64,000 nt of DNA. It comes from CAVZZG01 sp963779685 (lineage in GTDB: Bacteria > Actinomycetota > Thermoleophilia > Gaiellales > F1-60-MAGs149). The stretch covers positions 620,001 through 684,000 of the forward strand of contig CAVZZG010000001.1 in NCBI GenBank assembly GCA_963779685.1, given 5' to 3'. Of the stretch, positions 53,422-62,504 are shown in pieces. How positions within the stretch are numbered: the stretch's first letter is position 1; each line of letters begins with the position of its first letter. Below the pieces are notes generated by a model. The model had not been told where the DNA came from. It saw only the letters and a program-made list of their open reading frames with translations, and did not search any database. The translations under genes and the position numbers were made by a program.

Positions 53422-54244
53422 GAGCCTCACGGGCATAGCCGATCGACAGCAGCGCGTCGATCTCCTCGACGGTGTTCACGAGGCCCTTGCTGCGCACGAC
53501 CCCGTCGACCACGTGGACGAGGAACGGCGTTCCCGGCACGTTCCACGCGGCGAAGTCGGCGGGAGCCTCGATGTCGTACACGATCCGCACGTCCAGTCCC
53601 TCGTCCGGGAGGCGCCGTAGTGCAGGCTCGAGCGTCACGCAGACGCGACAACCGACACCGAGGAACGCGATCAGGACGCCTCCCTCGCCGACGAGGCCGG
53701 CGAGGCTCGGCGCGGCGGCCCCGATCGGCGGGCCTTCCTCGTCGATCTCGAGCGGCATGCGCGGCCCGATCCGCGCGTGGAGCACGCCCACCTGGCGGTA
53801 GAGGCCGATCACGAGCACCGACAAGACGGCGACGGCGACGGCGAGCACCCCGACCGCACCCGTGGCGATCACCGTGCGATCCGGCGTGCCCGGGTTGGTC
53901 GCGCCGAACGCGCACACGGCTGCAAGCGCAGCGGCACGCGCCGCGAGGAGCATGGTCGGACGCGTCTTCTCGGCACCGAAGCACGAACAGGACGACGTGC
54001 GCTGACCGCGGAACCGCCTCGCGCCGAGGCCGGCGGCAAAGCTGCCGAACAGGATGGCGGCGGCGACGAGCGCCGCTTCTTGCGCACGTCCGCTGACGAG
54101 CCAGGCGGCGAGCAGCGCCTCGACCGCGACCAGGCCGTGCGCGAACGTCCGCGCGCGGATCTTGCCGAACACGGCGACGGCGAGGAGACCTGCCATCGCG
54201 AGCGCAACGATCGTCACCCGGGCCGGGTTCTCGGTGACTCGCAC
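53408..54244 (-). CDS. MauE-MauD fusion: DoxX-like membrane domain plus thioredoxin-like domain
   Basis: 278 residues. The N-terminal 150 residues have four or five helices and the SCSCFG motif (C86, C88) typical of MauE. After a helix at about 130-150 comes an extracytoplasmic thioredoxin fold: GVLIAFLGVGCRVCVTLEPALR with C199-x-x-C202, and WNVPGTPFLVHVVDGVV with the cis-proline region. MauE and MauD are needed in methylotrophs to form the many disulfides of MauA; here both are in one protein. It overlaps the light-chain-like gene, so the pair is co-translated. Confidence 0.7.
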   Translation of the reverse strand: MRVTENPARVTIVALAMAGLLAVAVFGKIRARTFAHGLVAVEALLAAWLVSGRAQEAALVAAAILFGSFAAGLGARRFRGQRTSSCSCFGAEKTRPTMLLAARAAALAAVCAFGATNPGTPDRTVIATGAVGVLAVAVAVLSVLVIGLYRQVGVLHARIGPRMPLEIDEEGPPIGAAAPSLAGLVGEGGVLIAFLGVGCRVCVTLEPALRRLPDEGLDVRIVYDIEAPADFAAWNVPGTPFLVHVVDGVVRSKGLVNTVEEIDALLSIGYAREAHAAR

Positions 54245-54395
54245 CAGTCCTTCCGCCGCTGCCGCTCGATTCCGTGGGTTAGCGGGCTTTCGACCTGTTC
54301 AGGCTCACGGCGTCGCGAACGAGAATCAGCCGGGGCGGTGAAGTCAGGCCGGCTGGTCGCCGAGACCGGCCTCTAGAACCTCAGCATCACGGGGA

Positions 54396-54956
54396 TCAAC
54401 GCCGGCTTGCGAAGTCGGCGGTCACCATGGCGCCGGTCGTCCCGCTGTAGCGCCCGATCAGACGCCCAATCCCGACCAGTCGGAAGCGGGCGTCGAGGAC
54501 AACGTCGCGGTGCGGTGGGCTGTCCATCCACATCCGCACCGTCCGGGCGGGCGTCGCGTAGGTGCCCGTGCCCCACGCGAGCGTCTCGCCGACCACCGAG
54601 CGGTAGAGGTAGGAGCGCACCCGGACGTCCCACGCCCGGCTCGGGTGAATCGACGAATGGTCGAAGTAGCCGAAGCGCAACATCTCTGCCGAATGGAACC
54701 GGGCGGCGGACACCAGATGGACGTTCAGCCGTACGGCCGGCAGGCCGTACCGCGCCCGCTCCCGGTTCACCAACTGCACGATCCTACGCTCCACCCGGTT
54801 CGCCGTCGCCGCCGAGACCGGCGGCGCGAGGACGGTACTGGCAGGGATCGCGATCAGCCAGCAGATCACAGCGGTATATCGGCGCACACCGTGACCCGAC
54901 TCCGGGCGAATCGCCACCCCGTCGCACGAAGGACTCGTGGGGGTGACCGTCGACAT
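54396..54956 (-). CDS. Exported CAP-domain (SCP-like) protein
   Basis: 186 residues with a signal region (VICWLIAIPASTVLAPPVSA). The CAP domain follows: VNRERARYGLPAVRLNVHLVSAARFHSAEMLRFGYFDHSS, then VGETLAWGTGTYATPARTVRMWMDSPPHRDVVLDARF. Both conserved histidines and glutamates of CAP domains are present. Secreted CAP proteins in bacteria are mostly of unknown function, some binding lipids. It stands alone between the mau-like cluster and the serine hydrolase. Confidence 0.85.
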   Translation of the reverse strand: MSTVTPTSPSCDGVAIRPESGHGVRRYTAVICWLIAIPASTVLAPPVSAATANRVERRIVQLVNRERARYGLPAVRLNVHLVSAARFHSAEMLRFGYFDHSSIHPSRAWDVRVRSYLYRSVVGETLAWGTGTYATPARTVRMWMDSPPHRDVVLDARFRLVGIGRLIGRYSGTTGAMVTADFASRR

Positions 54957-55129
54957 GATCGACTCGACTCTCGTAAGGAGCGCTCAGCATGCCGGCTCCC
55001 ACCGCCGGGTGCATCGGAGGGTTCCCGTAGCGTTCAGTCGGATTCGGGTCTAACCGGATCTTTGCGATGGTTATCGCCGCTCGATCGCGCCGGCGGGAGC
55101 CGTCTGCCTCCGGGCGCTAGGCTAGCGTC

Positions 55130-56299
55130 ATGATCGATGCCGAGGGCCACGCGCTCGGAGTGACCACCGAGAACTGGCTCGACCCGCCCTATAACCGGTG
55201 GGGCTTCCGCCATGTCCCGGATCTCGTGCGCACCGCGCCGATCTCCCGCGGTTCCGGGCCCGTCCGCGAGCTGCCTCGCGCCGAGCGCGACCTCGACGGC
55301 TTCACGTTCGACCATGCGGGGCGCACCTACACGGTCGCCGAGATGCTCGCCGAGACGGCGACGGACGGCTTCCTCGTGCTCCACGACGGCGCCGTCGTGA
55401 CCGAGCGGTACTTCGACGGCATGCGGGCGACCGACACGCATCTCTTGATGTCGTGCTCGAAGTCGCTCGCGTCGATTCTCTGCGGCGTGCTCGTGGGCCG
55501 CGGCCTGCTCGCGCCGACGGACCTCGTGACCGATCGCCTGCCCGAGCTGTCGGGCAGTGCCTGGGAGGGCTGTCGGCTCCAGGACATCCTCGACATGCGC
55601 GTCGGCATCGCGTGGGACTTCGACGTCGACGAGTACACGATCATCGACGTGTCCGACTACTGCACGCACGACCGGGCCGGCGAGATCCCGGCCGACACGG
55701 AGACCTGGATCCGCACCATCGAGCGCGGCCCTCACGGCCACGGTGAGGGCCCGTTCCGCTACTGCTCGCTCGCATCGGACGTGCTCGGTTGGGTTCTGTC
55801 CCGGGTTGGCGGGGCGCCGTTTCCGGAGCTCTTCTCACGCGAGGTCTGGTCGCGGATCGGCGCCGAGCACGACGCGACGATCATGCTCGACCATGCCGAC
55901 TTCGCGATCGTCGAGGGCGGCATCTGCACCACGCTCCGCGATCTCGCCCGGTTCGGACTGCTGTGCCTCGAGGACGGCCGGATCGGCGGCGAACAACTGG
56001 TGCCCGCCGATTGGATCACACGCGTCTGCGTCCGCGACGCCAATCTCATCAACGCCTTCCGCGCGTCGGACCGGGCCGACCCGAGTCGGCCGGATGCCTT
56101 CTACCACGACAAGTGGTGGGTTTTCGACGGGCCCCGCGGCGTCTACACGGGACTCGGCATGAACGGCCAGGCGATCCTCGTTCACCGGCCGTCGCGGACG
56201 GTGATCGCAAAGTTCTCGACGTTCGCCGACGCACTCGACTGGGACCGCTTCGCGCTCCACCACGCGGGGATGGTCGCCCTCTGCGAGCACCTCGCCTGA
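55130..56299 (+). CDS. Serine hydrolase, 6-aminohexanoate-dimer-hydrolase-like (beta-lactamase fold)
   Basis: 389 residues, apparently cytoplasmic (no signal peptide). The nucleophile motif SCSK is at 108-111 in MSCSKSLASILCG, the second motif Y-C-S in FRYCSLASDVLGWVLSRV, and TGLGMNGQAILVHRPSRTVIAKFST near the end. NylB-type hydrolases and esterases share this order. Upstream DNA contains nothing else remarkable. Natural substrate unknown. Confidence 0.85.
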   Translation: MIDAEGHALGVTTENWLDPPYNRWGFRHVPDLVRTAPISRGSGPVRELPRAERDLDGFTFDHAGRTYTVAEMLAETATDGFLVLHDGAVVTERYFDGMRATDTHLLMSCSKSLASILCGVLVGRGLLAPTDLVTDRLPELSGSAWEGCRLQDILDMRVGIAWDFDVDEYTIIDVSDYCTHDRAGEIPADTETWIRTIERGPHGHGEGPFRYCSLASDVLGWVLSRVGGAPFPELFSREVWSRIGAEHDATIMLDHADFAIVEGGICTTLRDLARFGLLCLEDGRIGGEQLVPADWITRVCVRDANLINAFRASDRADPSRPDAFYHDKWWVFDGPRGVYTGLGMNGQAILVHRPSRTVIAKFSTFADALDWDRFALHHAGMVALCEHLA

Positions 56300-56410
56300 G
56301 CGTCAGCTGGAGAAGGTCAGCGCGCTCGGCAGGGTCCGCGTGGGCGTGTGGGGTGCCTGCAATTTCATCGCCGGCTGGGTTCAGGGAGCCCGCGAGAGTT
56401 CCGGACGTGA

Positions 56411-57184
56411 TCAGTCGTGGTTGCCGACGCCGCCCGCCGGCTCGAGCGTCGCGAAGAACGCGGCGAGTGCCGCGGCGCCCTCGGCGGGGTCCTCGCACAT
56501 CCACCAGTGGCCACGATCAGGCAGGACCGTCACGCGCGCCCGCGCCCGCTCCGCCGAGCGGCGCGCGAGCGTCTCGCCGCCGGTGAGGCTGTCCCTCCCG
56601 GGCACGACCACGTGCCCGGGACGAGCGGCGGCCTGCTCGATCCGTGTGCCGAGCTCGCGCATGGCGGGCTGACGCGCCGACCGGTAGAGCGCGAGGATGC
56701 AGCGTCCCATGTTCTCGTCGAAGGCATCGGCCATCGACTCCGCTGCCGCCAGCCCGAGGCCGAGCGCGGCGTAGCGGTCGACACGCATCGACCGTGGCGC
56801 CGCGATGGCGGCACGCACCGCCTCCTCGCCCGCGCCCGGCGTCTGCCAGACCTGCGCGCGGTCGTGCCAGACGTACTCGGGGTCCAGGCAGCCGGCGATG
56901 TCGGTCGTCCAGGACCGGATCAGGTCTGGGCGCTCGATCGCGACGCGGATCACGTGACCGCCACCCCAGTCGTGGCCGACGAGGTCGATCGGCCCGACAA
57001 TGCCCGACAACTCGCCGACGAGCCAGGCCAGATAGGCGTCGGATGTGGCCGCGAAACCGTCCGGCACCGGCGCGCCGAAGCCGGGCGGCGAAAGCACAAC
57101 AACGTCGCGGTACTCAAGGTGCTCGAGCAGATCGCGCCAGACCGCGGTCGTCTCGGGCACGCCGTGCACGAAGACCGCAGGCAC
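56411..57184 (-). CDS. Alpha/beta hydrolase, haloalkane-dehalogenase/epoxide-hydrolase-like
   Basis: 257 residues. VFVHGVPETTAVWRDLLEHL gives the oxyanion hole (HGxP), GHDWGGGHVIR the nucleophile elbow with aspartate as in epoxide hydrolases and dehalogenases, and LPDRGHWWMCEDPAE the catalytic histidine. The aspartate nucleophile favours hydrolysis of epoxides, haloalkanes or related substrates over simple esters. Confidence 0.85.
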   Translation of the reverse strand: MPAVFVHGVPETTAVWRDLLEHLEYRDVVVLSPPGFGAPVPDGFAATSDAYLAWLVGELSGIVGPIDLVGHDWGGGHVIRVAIERPDLIRSWTTDIAGCLDPEYVWHDRAQVWQTPGAGEEAVRAAIAAPRSMRVDRYAALGLGLAAAESMADAFDENMGRCILALYRSARQPAMRELGTRIEQAAARPGHVVVPGRDSLTGGETLARRSAERARARVTVLPDRGHWWMCEDPAEGAAALAAFFATLEPAGGVGNHD

Positions 57185-57233
57185 GTGGCAAGCCTACCAG
57201 CAGCTCCCGCCGGGCGCTCGCCCCTGGTTCTGA

Positions 57234-57401
57234 CGCCATCTGGGCGACCCGCCCGAGGCGGTCGCCCGGCTTTCCGACCGTCTGATCCGTGGCCGTTCCC
57301 CGATGAAGATCAAGCCCGGCCGCACGGCGCTGACGCTGGTCCTGCTGTTCCGGTCCGGCCCGTACACGGTCCGCATCCCCGTGACGGTGGCGCGCCGCTG
57401 A
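57234..57401 (+). pseudogene. Small C-terminal-looking fragment
   Basis: An open frame with an internal ATG at 57303 ends in MKIKPGRTALTLVLLFRSGPYTVRIPVTVARR, which looks like the final beta-strands of an Ig-like exported domain. No upstream part is present. It overlaps a hairpin (GGGCGACC 57242-57249 with GGTCGCCC 57260-57267) that could terminate the minus-strand aldo/keto reductase transcript. Confidence 0.25.
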
Positions 57402-57402
57402 C

Positions 57403-58107
57403 TCAGTCCTCCAGGGCGGAGAGGTTCTCGCGCAGGTGGTCGATGTTGAGGGTGCCGGGGATGGGCAGCATCACGGGCGAGCGCTCGAGCAGCCACCGGA
57501 GCGCGTCGTGGGCAGACGCGGCGCTCTCCAGCGGGTAGAAGGGCACGAACAGGATTCCCTCCTGGGCGCAGTAGTCGACGACCGCCTCCCAGTGACGGTC
57601 GTTCGGGTTGTAGTGGTTCTGGACGGCCGCGATCGGGACGATCTCGCGCGCTCGCCGGATCTGCTCGACGTCCACCTCGGAGATGCCGACCTGCTCGATG
57701 ACGCCGCGGTCGCGGTACTCGACCGCCACGGTGAGGCTCTCCTCGATCGGCGTCTCCGGGTCGACGCGGTGGAGGTACCAGAGCGCGATGCGGTCGCTGC
57801 GCAGGCGCTTGAGGCTCTCCTCGATCTGCGCCCGCAGCACGTCGGGCTTGCCGCGGCCCGGCCCGCCGTAGCCACCCTTGGTCGCCACGATCACGCCTTC
57901 GGGGACCGGCGAGAGCGCCGCGCCGATGGTCTCCTCGCTCTGCCCGTCGGTGTAGAGGTGGGCGGTGTCGATCATCTGCACGCCGGCCTCGACGGCAGCG
58001 CGGATGAAGGCGCGGTTCTCGTCCGTGTTGGTCAGGCGATTCGTGCCGAGCCCGATCCGCGTGATGTCCACGTCGCCGAGCCGGACCGTTCGCGAGGGGA
58101 GTGTCAT
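57403..58107 (-). CDS. Aldo/keto reductase
   Basis: 234 residues from the ATG at 58107; ATGs at 58119/58122 would add a few residues. Family markers: GLGTNRLT, VEAGVQMIDTAHLYTDGQSEETIGAAL (catalytic D and Y), VIVATKGGYG (K), LWYLHRVDPETPIEESL (H) and GISEVDVEQI, VQNHYN. All four catalytic residues D-Y-K-H are present. Shorter than the usual 280-330 residues, but the barrel looks complete, as in the compact AKR subgroup. Uses NADPH by family habit. Confidence 0.85.
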   Translation of the reverse strand: MTLPSRTVRLGDVDITRIGLGTNRLTNTDENRAFIRAAVEAGVQMIDTAHLYTDGQSEETIGAALSPVPEGVIVATKGGYGGPGRGKPDVLRAQIEESLKRLRSDRIALWYLHRVDPETPIEESLTVAVEYRDRGVIEQVGISEVDVEQIRRAREIVPIAAVQNHYNPNDRHWEAVVDYCAQEGILFVPFYPLESAASAHDALRWLLERSPVMLPIPGTLNIDHLRENLSALED

Positions 58108-58332
58108 GGGCTGCATCATGCCCGTGTGGGCATGCATTCGATCTGCACACCGAGGACACGCCACGCCCATGCCCGCCTGCCGGTCAGGTGGCCGCCACGC
58201 GCCTCAGTGGCCTTGAGCGGCAAGGTCGACGCTCGTCGCAATGCCACCCAATCGGAGGGGGATTCGAACTCCCCGAGGGAACTCGCCGGTGGTTGGAGGC
58301 CAACGACTATCGCTCGCTTGACTCGACCATCG

Positions 58333-60135
58333 CTATCCGGAGGGGGTGAAGTGCCGGATGCTGCGGCCTTCCGCGATGGCGATGGCGGCGCCAACGAGTG
58401 CAAGGTGAGTGAATGCCTGGGGGTAGTTGCCGAGCTGTCGGCCGGCGATGGGATCGTATTCCTCGGCGAGGAGGCCGACGTCGTTGCGGATGTCGAGGAG
58501 TCGCTCGAACAGCTCGCGCGCCTCTTCGAGCTTGCCCTGGCGGGCGAGCACTTCGACGAGCCAGAACGAGCAGGGAAGGAAGGCGCCCTCGCCGCCAGGA
58601 AGCCCGTCGATCTCGCCGTCATCGCGGGGGATGTAGCGGAGGACGAGTCCGTCGAGCGTGAGCTCGCGCCGGATCGCCTCGACCGTGGCGACAAGGCGCT
58701 CGTCCGTGGCAGGGAGAAACCCGACCAGCGGCATCAGAAGTACGCTCGCGTCGAGCTCGTCCGACTCGTACGACTGCGCGAAGGCACGCTTCTGGTCATT
58801 CCAGGCCCGGGCGCAGATCTCCGTCTTGATCTCGTCTCTGAGCTCACGCCAGCGCTCGACAGGGCCCTGGCGACCGAACTCGTCATGGAAGCGGACAGCT
58901 CGATCGAACGCTACCCAGGCCATGACCTTGGAATGGGTGAAATGGCGATAGGGTCCGCGCACCTCCCAGATGCCGGCGTCCTCGAGCCGCCAGCCATCCT
59001 CTAGCCATTCGAGCAGCTTCAGGGTGAGCGCCCAGATGTTGTCGTCGGCCGGTGCCCCGTGGACGCGGGTCTGGTAGAGCGCGTCGACGATCTCGCCGTA
59101 GACGTCGAGTTGAAGCTGCTCGGAGGCTGCATTGCCGACCCGCACGGGTCGTGACCGCTCGAACCCCGGCAGCCACTCGAGCTCACGCTCATCGAGGCGC
59201 CGTTCGCCGGCGATCCCGTACATGATCTGGACATCGGCGGGATCCCCCGCGATAGCGCGCAGCAGCCACTGCCGCCACGCGGTCGCCTCGTCGCTGTAGC
59301 CGGCGTGGAGCATCGCCAGCACGGTGAGCGTCGCGTCGCGGAGCCAGCAATATCGGTAGTCCCAGTTGCGCACACCGCCGATCGCTTCGGGCAGCGAGGT
59401 CGTCGGCGCCGCGACGATCCCGCCGGTCGGCGCATAGGTCAGCGCCTTCAACAGCAGCAGCGACTCGTGGATCTCCTGTTGGTAGTCGCCCTCGCGCTCG
59501 CAGCGGCCCGCCCAGTCGCGCCAGTAGTCCTCCGTCTCCGCGAGCGCCGCCTCGGGGTCGATCTCGTCCGGCAGCGGCTGGTGCGACGGGAACCAGGTGA
59601 GCACGAACGGGATCCGCTCTCCCGGGCCGAGCACGAACTCCGAGACAGTGGTCATCCCCTCGCCATGGATCTCGACCGGTGTGCGAAGGAAGAGCGCGTC
59701 AGGTCCTGCGATCGCCACGCGCGCATGGTCGACCCTGCGCACCCACGGCACGACCTTGCCGAAATCGAACCGGATCACGAGCTCCGAACGCATCCGGACG
59801 TTGCCATCGAGGCCCTCCACGATCCGCACAATGTCCGGCGTCGTCCCTCGCGGCGGCATGAACTCGATCGCACGCACGCTCCCCTCGTCCGTCTCAAAGA
59901 CAGACTCCAGGATCAGCGTGCCCTCCCGATACCGTCGCATCGAACGGCGCACCGACTCCGAAGGGCCAAGCAGCCAGCGTCCATGCTCGGGCTCACCGAG
60001 GAGCGCGGCGAAACAGGCACCCGAGTCGAACCGCGGGAAACAGCACCAGTCAATCGACCCCGCCCGACTGACCAACGCCGCCGTCTGGAGATCACCAACC
60101 AACGCGTAATCCTCGATCCCGGATACCCCACGCAT
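58333..60135 (-). CDS. Glycoside hydrolase family 15 (glucoamylase/trehalase-like)
   Basis: 600 residues from the ATG at 60135 (MRGVSGIEDYALVGDLQTAALVSRAGSIDWCCFPRFDS), a typical GH15 start. The N-terminal beta-sandwich is followed by the (alpha/alpha)6 barrel with GGVRNWDYRYCWLRDATLTVLAML, EWLPGFERSRPVRVGN, and ARAWNDQKRAFAQSYESDELDASVLLMPLVGFL. Bacterial members of this subgroup hydrolyse trehalose or alpha-glucans with inversion, using two glutamates. It is alone on the minus strand, and no signal peptide is seen, so it acts in the cytoplasm. Confidence 0.9.
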   Translation of the reverse strand: MRGVSGIEDYALVGDLQTAALVSRAGSIDWCCFPRFDSGACFAALLGEPEHGRWLLGPSESVRRSMRRYREGTLILESVFETDEGSVRAIEFMPPRGTTPDIVRIVEGLDGNVRMRSELVIRFDFGKVVPWVRRVDHARVAIAGPDALFLRTPVEIHGEGMTTVSEFVLGPGERIPFVLTWFPSHQPLPDEIDPEAALAETEDYWRDWAGRCEREGDYQQEIHESLLLLKALTYAPTGGIVAAPTTSLPEAIGGVRNWDYRYCWLRDATLTVLAMLHAGYSDEATAWRQWLLRAIAGDPADVQIMYGIAGERRLDERELEWLPGFERSRPVRVGNAASEQLQLDVYGEIVDALYQTRVHGAPADDNIWALTLKLLEWLEDGWRLEDAGIWEVRGPYRHFTHSKVMAWVAFDRAVRFHDEFGRQGPVERWRELRDEIKTEICARAWNDQKRAFAQSYESDELDASVLLMPLVGFLPATDERLVATVEAIRRELTLDGLVLRYIPRDDGEIDGLPGGEGAFLPCSFWLVEVLARQGKLEEARELFERLLDIRNDVGLLAEEYDPIAGRQLGNYPQAFTHLALVGAAIAIAEGRSIRHFTPSG

Positions 60136-60328
60136 CGCTGCCAACACTACGCGACTCCAGGACCATCCATGCTCACGCCGGCATCGTCCCATGCGGCTCC
60201 CGGCGATCGAACGGTGAGCCGGATCGCACCGCCGCTACGCGGGTCCGGCGATGCGCTTCGCTGCTCGTCGTGATCGGGCGCGCCCCGGATGGTGGGTACG
60301 CTGCCGGCGTGGCTGTGAGGCATGAATC

Positions 60329-61756
60329 GTGATCGTGGCGTCGATCCCGAGCCCGCAGTCGCCGCTGATCTTCCAGCTAGGCCCGTTCGCGCTGCACTGG
60401 TACGGCGCCCTGATCGCCGTCGGCGTGCTGCTGGCCACCTGGCTGACCCGCCGCGAGTTGCAGCGTCGCGGTCTTGATCCGGACGCCGTGTACACGATTG
60501 CGGTGTGGTGCGTGCCGGCGGGCATCATCGGCGCCCGGCTCTACCACGTGGCGACCGACTACGAACTGTTCCGCGGCCACCTCGAGCGGATCCCGCAGAT
60601 CTGGACCGGCGGCCTCGGCCTGCCGGGCGTGATCGCCGGCGGCGCGCTCGGCGCGTACGTCGGCGCGCGCCGGGCCGGGCTTGTACCGCTGGTGGTGTTT
60701 GACTGTCTCGCGCCGGGCTTGATCGCGGCCCAGGCGATCGGCCGGTGGGGGAACTACGCGAACCAGGAACTGTTCGGTCGCCCATCGGACCTGCCATGGG
60801 CGGTCGAGATCGATCCGGCTCACCGCCCGGCCCAGTATGCCCACGTCGCCACCTTCCAGCCGACGTTCCTCTACGAATCGCTTTGGAACCTCGCCGTGCT
60901 CGGCCTGCTGCTGTGGCTGGCGCCGCGGGTTTGGGACGTCGTCAAGCCCGGGACGCTGTTTCTGGTCTATCTCGCGACCTACTCCGCCGGCCGGCTGGTG
61001 ACCGAGAGCCTGCGTAGCGACTTCGCGCACACGATCCTCGGCCTTCGCGTCAACCAGTGGTTGTTCGGGGTCGTGTTGGTCGTCGCCGGGCCGATCGCGG
61101 CCCAGCGCCTCTACGCCGTCAGGCGCCGGGCGCGGCGCGATTGGGTCGCCTGGCATGCGCGCTATGACACCGATCCGGGGTTGGCAGAGCGGCTCGTGAT
61201 AGTACGCGCCCGCATCCGCGAGGCGCTCGACCAGTGTCCGGCGGGACCGATCCGGGTCGTCAGCATCTGCGCCGGCGACGGCCGCGACCTGATCGGCGCG
61301 CTCGATGGGCACCCCCGCCGCGACGACGTCCGTGCTCGCCTTGTCGAGGCGGAGCCCGCTCTGGTCGATCGTGGCCGCGCCGCCGCTGCCGCGGCTCACC
61401 TGACTGGCGTCGAGTTCGTGTGTGGCGATGCCTCTCGCACGTCGGCCTTCGTCGGGGCGGTGCCGGCCGATCTGGTTCTCGTCTGCGGCGTCTTCGGCAA
61501 CTTGCGAGACGGCGACATCGCCGGCACGGTCGAGTCGCTGGAGACCTTCTGCGCTCCCGGTGCGCGGGTGATCTGGACGCGGCATCGGCGCGCGCCCGAC
61601 CGTACGCCGTGGATTCGCGAACGGTTCGCCGCGGCGGGGTTCAGCGAGGTCGCGTTCGACCCGATCCCGGCGAGCACCGCGACCGTCGGTGTTCACCGCA
61701 TCGACCGGCCGGCCCGTCCGCTCGAGCCCGATCGCGCGCTCTTCGCCAGCGCGTAG
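60329..61756 (+). CDS. lgt: Prolipoprotein diacylglyceryl transferase fused to a SAM-dependent methyltransferase-like domain
   Basis: 475 residues, about 200 more than a normal Lgt. Residues 1-265 are Lgt: LGPFALHWYGALIAVGVLLATWL, GGLGLPGVIAGG, the signature GRWGNYANQELFG (138-149), and TESLRSD with the conserved arginine. Lgt transfers diacylglycerol from phosphatidylglycerol to the lipobox cysteine. From about 275 a soluble domain follows: WHARYDTDPGLAERLVIVRARIREAL, the motif I-like RVVSICAGDGRDLIGALDGHP (310-326), VEFVCGDAS, LVLVCGVFGNLRDGDI and VIWTRHRR. This looks like a class I methyltransferase facing the cytoplasm. The single open frame has no sign of an indel. Confidence 0.85.
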   Translation: MIVASIPSPQSPLIFQLGPFALHWYGALIAVGVLLATWLTRRELQRRGLDPDAVYTIAVWCVPAGIIGARLYHVATDYELFRGHLERIPQIWTGGLGLPGVIAGGALGAYVGARRAGLVPLVVFDCLAPGLIAAQAIGRWGNYANQELFGRPSDLPWAVEIDPAHRPAQYAHVATFQPTFLYESLWNLAVLGLLLWLAPRVWDVVKPGTLFLVYLATYSAGRLVTESLRSDFAHTILGLRVNQWLFGVVLVVAGPIAAQRLYAVRRRARRDWVAWHARYDTDPGLAERLVIVRARIREALDQCPAGPIRVVSICAGDGRDLIGALDGHPRRDDVRARLVEAEPALVDRGRAAAAAAHLTGVEFVCGDASRTSAFVGAVPADLVLVCGVFGNLRDGDIAGTVESLETFCAPGARVIWTRHRRAPDRTPWIRERFAAAGFSEVAFDPIPASTATVGVHRIDRPARPLEPDRALFASA

Positions 61757-61896
61757 CGCTAGGTGAAGATGATCGGGCTGCCGCCGTCCCACCTGCCCTC
61801 GAGAATCGTGCAGGCCGATATCGCGAATGCCGACGCCCCCACCTTCGTCGGCGCATTGCCGATCGGCTCGATGTGCGGTGTGGCCGCGGCCGGTCG

Positions 61897-62214
61897 CTAC
61901 ATGCTGCGGGTGAAGGCCGTCATCACCGCGAACATCACGATGAACGCAGCGACCGCGAGCATCGGAGCGCGCCACATGCCCGTGCGACGGTGGAGACGCA
62001 CCGCGAGCGGCACCATCGCGGCCAGCCCGAGCAGCGCGAACACGATGCCACCGGCAAGAGTCGAGAGGAACGCCGCGCCGGCGATCAGCCCAGCGTGATG
62101 CAGGACATGCGGCAGGAACGCCGCCGCCGTCCCGACGACGCCGGAGGCAGCGGCCGTCGCCGCCGCTTCAGGCTCCGTTGCCTGGTCAGCCGGCGAAGGG
62201 ACTCTCGGCGCCAT
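61897..62214 (-). CDS. Small three-helix membrane protein
   Basis: 105 residues from the ATG at 62214. After a polar N-terminus (PSPADQATEPEAAATAAA) three hydrophobic helices follow: GVVGTAAAFLPHVLHHAGLIAGAAFLSTLAGG, IVFALLGLAAMVPLAVRL, and APMLAVAAFIVMFAVMTAF. HVLHH may be a metal contact. I do not recognise a family. The 280 bases upstream to the toxin-antitoxin pair hold no other gene. Confidence 0.55.
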   Translation of the reverse strand: MAPRVPSPADQATEPEAAATAAASGVVGTAAAFLPHVLHHAGLIAGAAFLSTLAGGIVFALLGLAAMVPLAVRLHRRTGMWRAPMLAVAAFIVMFAVMTAFTRSM

Positions 62215-62479
62215 GCCCGGAGTCTGCCAGCAAGGTGCGGAGCGACCGGCATCGCCGGCGCGGTCTTGATCGTTTCTTGATCGAGGCGGCGGGTCCGGCT
62301 TGATCGGCGGGACGTCCAGCCCCGGCGGTGACGGGTGATCCAGGAGCGGCGCGTCGGGTGATGCTGGCCGCGCCGGCCACTCCATCCTGTCTGGGGATAC
62401 GCAAGGCCGCCGGCCGCCCTTTGGGAACGGCCGGCGGTGGAGCATGGGCTATGCGGCCTCGCTCGCTTGTTTGCATCCC

Positions 62480-62504
62480 AATCGGGTAGCATTTTGGTAT
62501 GAGC
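62480..62504 (+). promoter_or_regulatory. Leaderless-type promoter of the mazEF-like pair
   Basis: TAGCAT, a -10-like hexamer, ends six bases before the ATG at 62499, placing the expected start of transcription at the start codon. No Shine-Dalgarno sequence is present. Confidence 0.4.
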
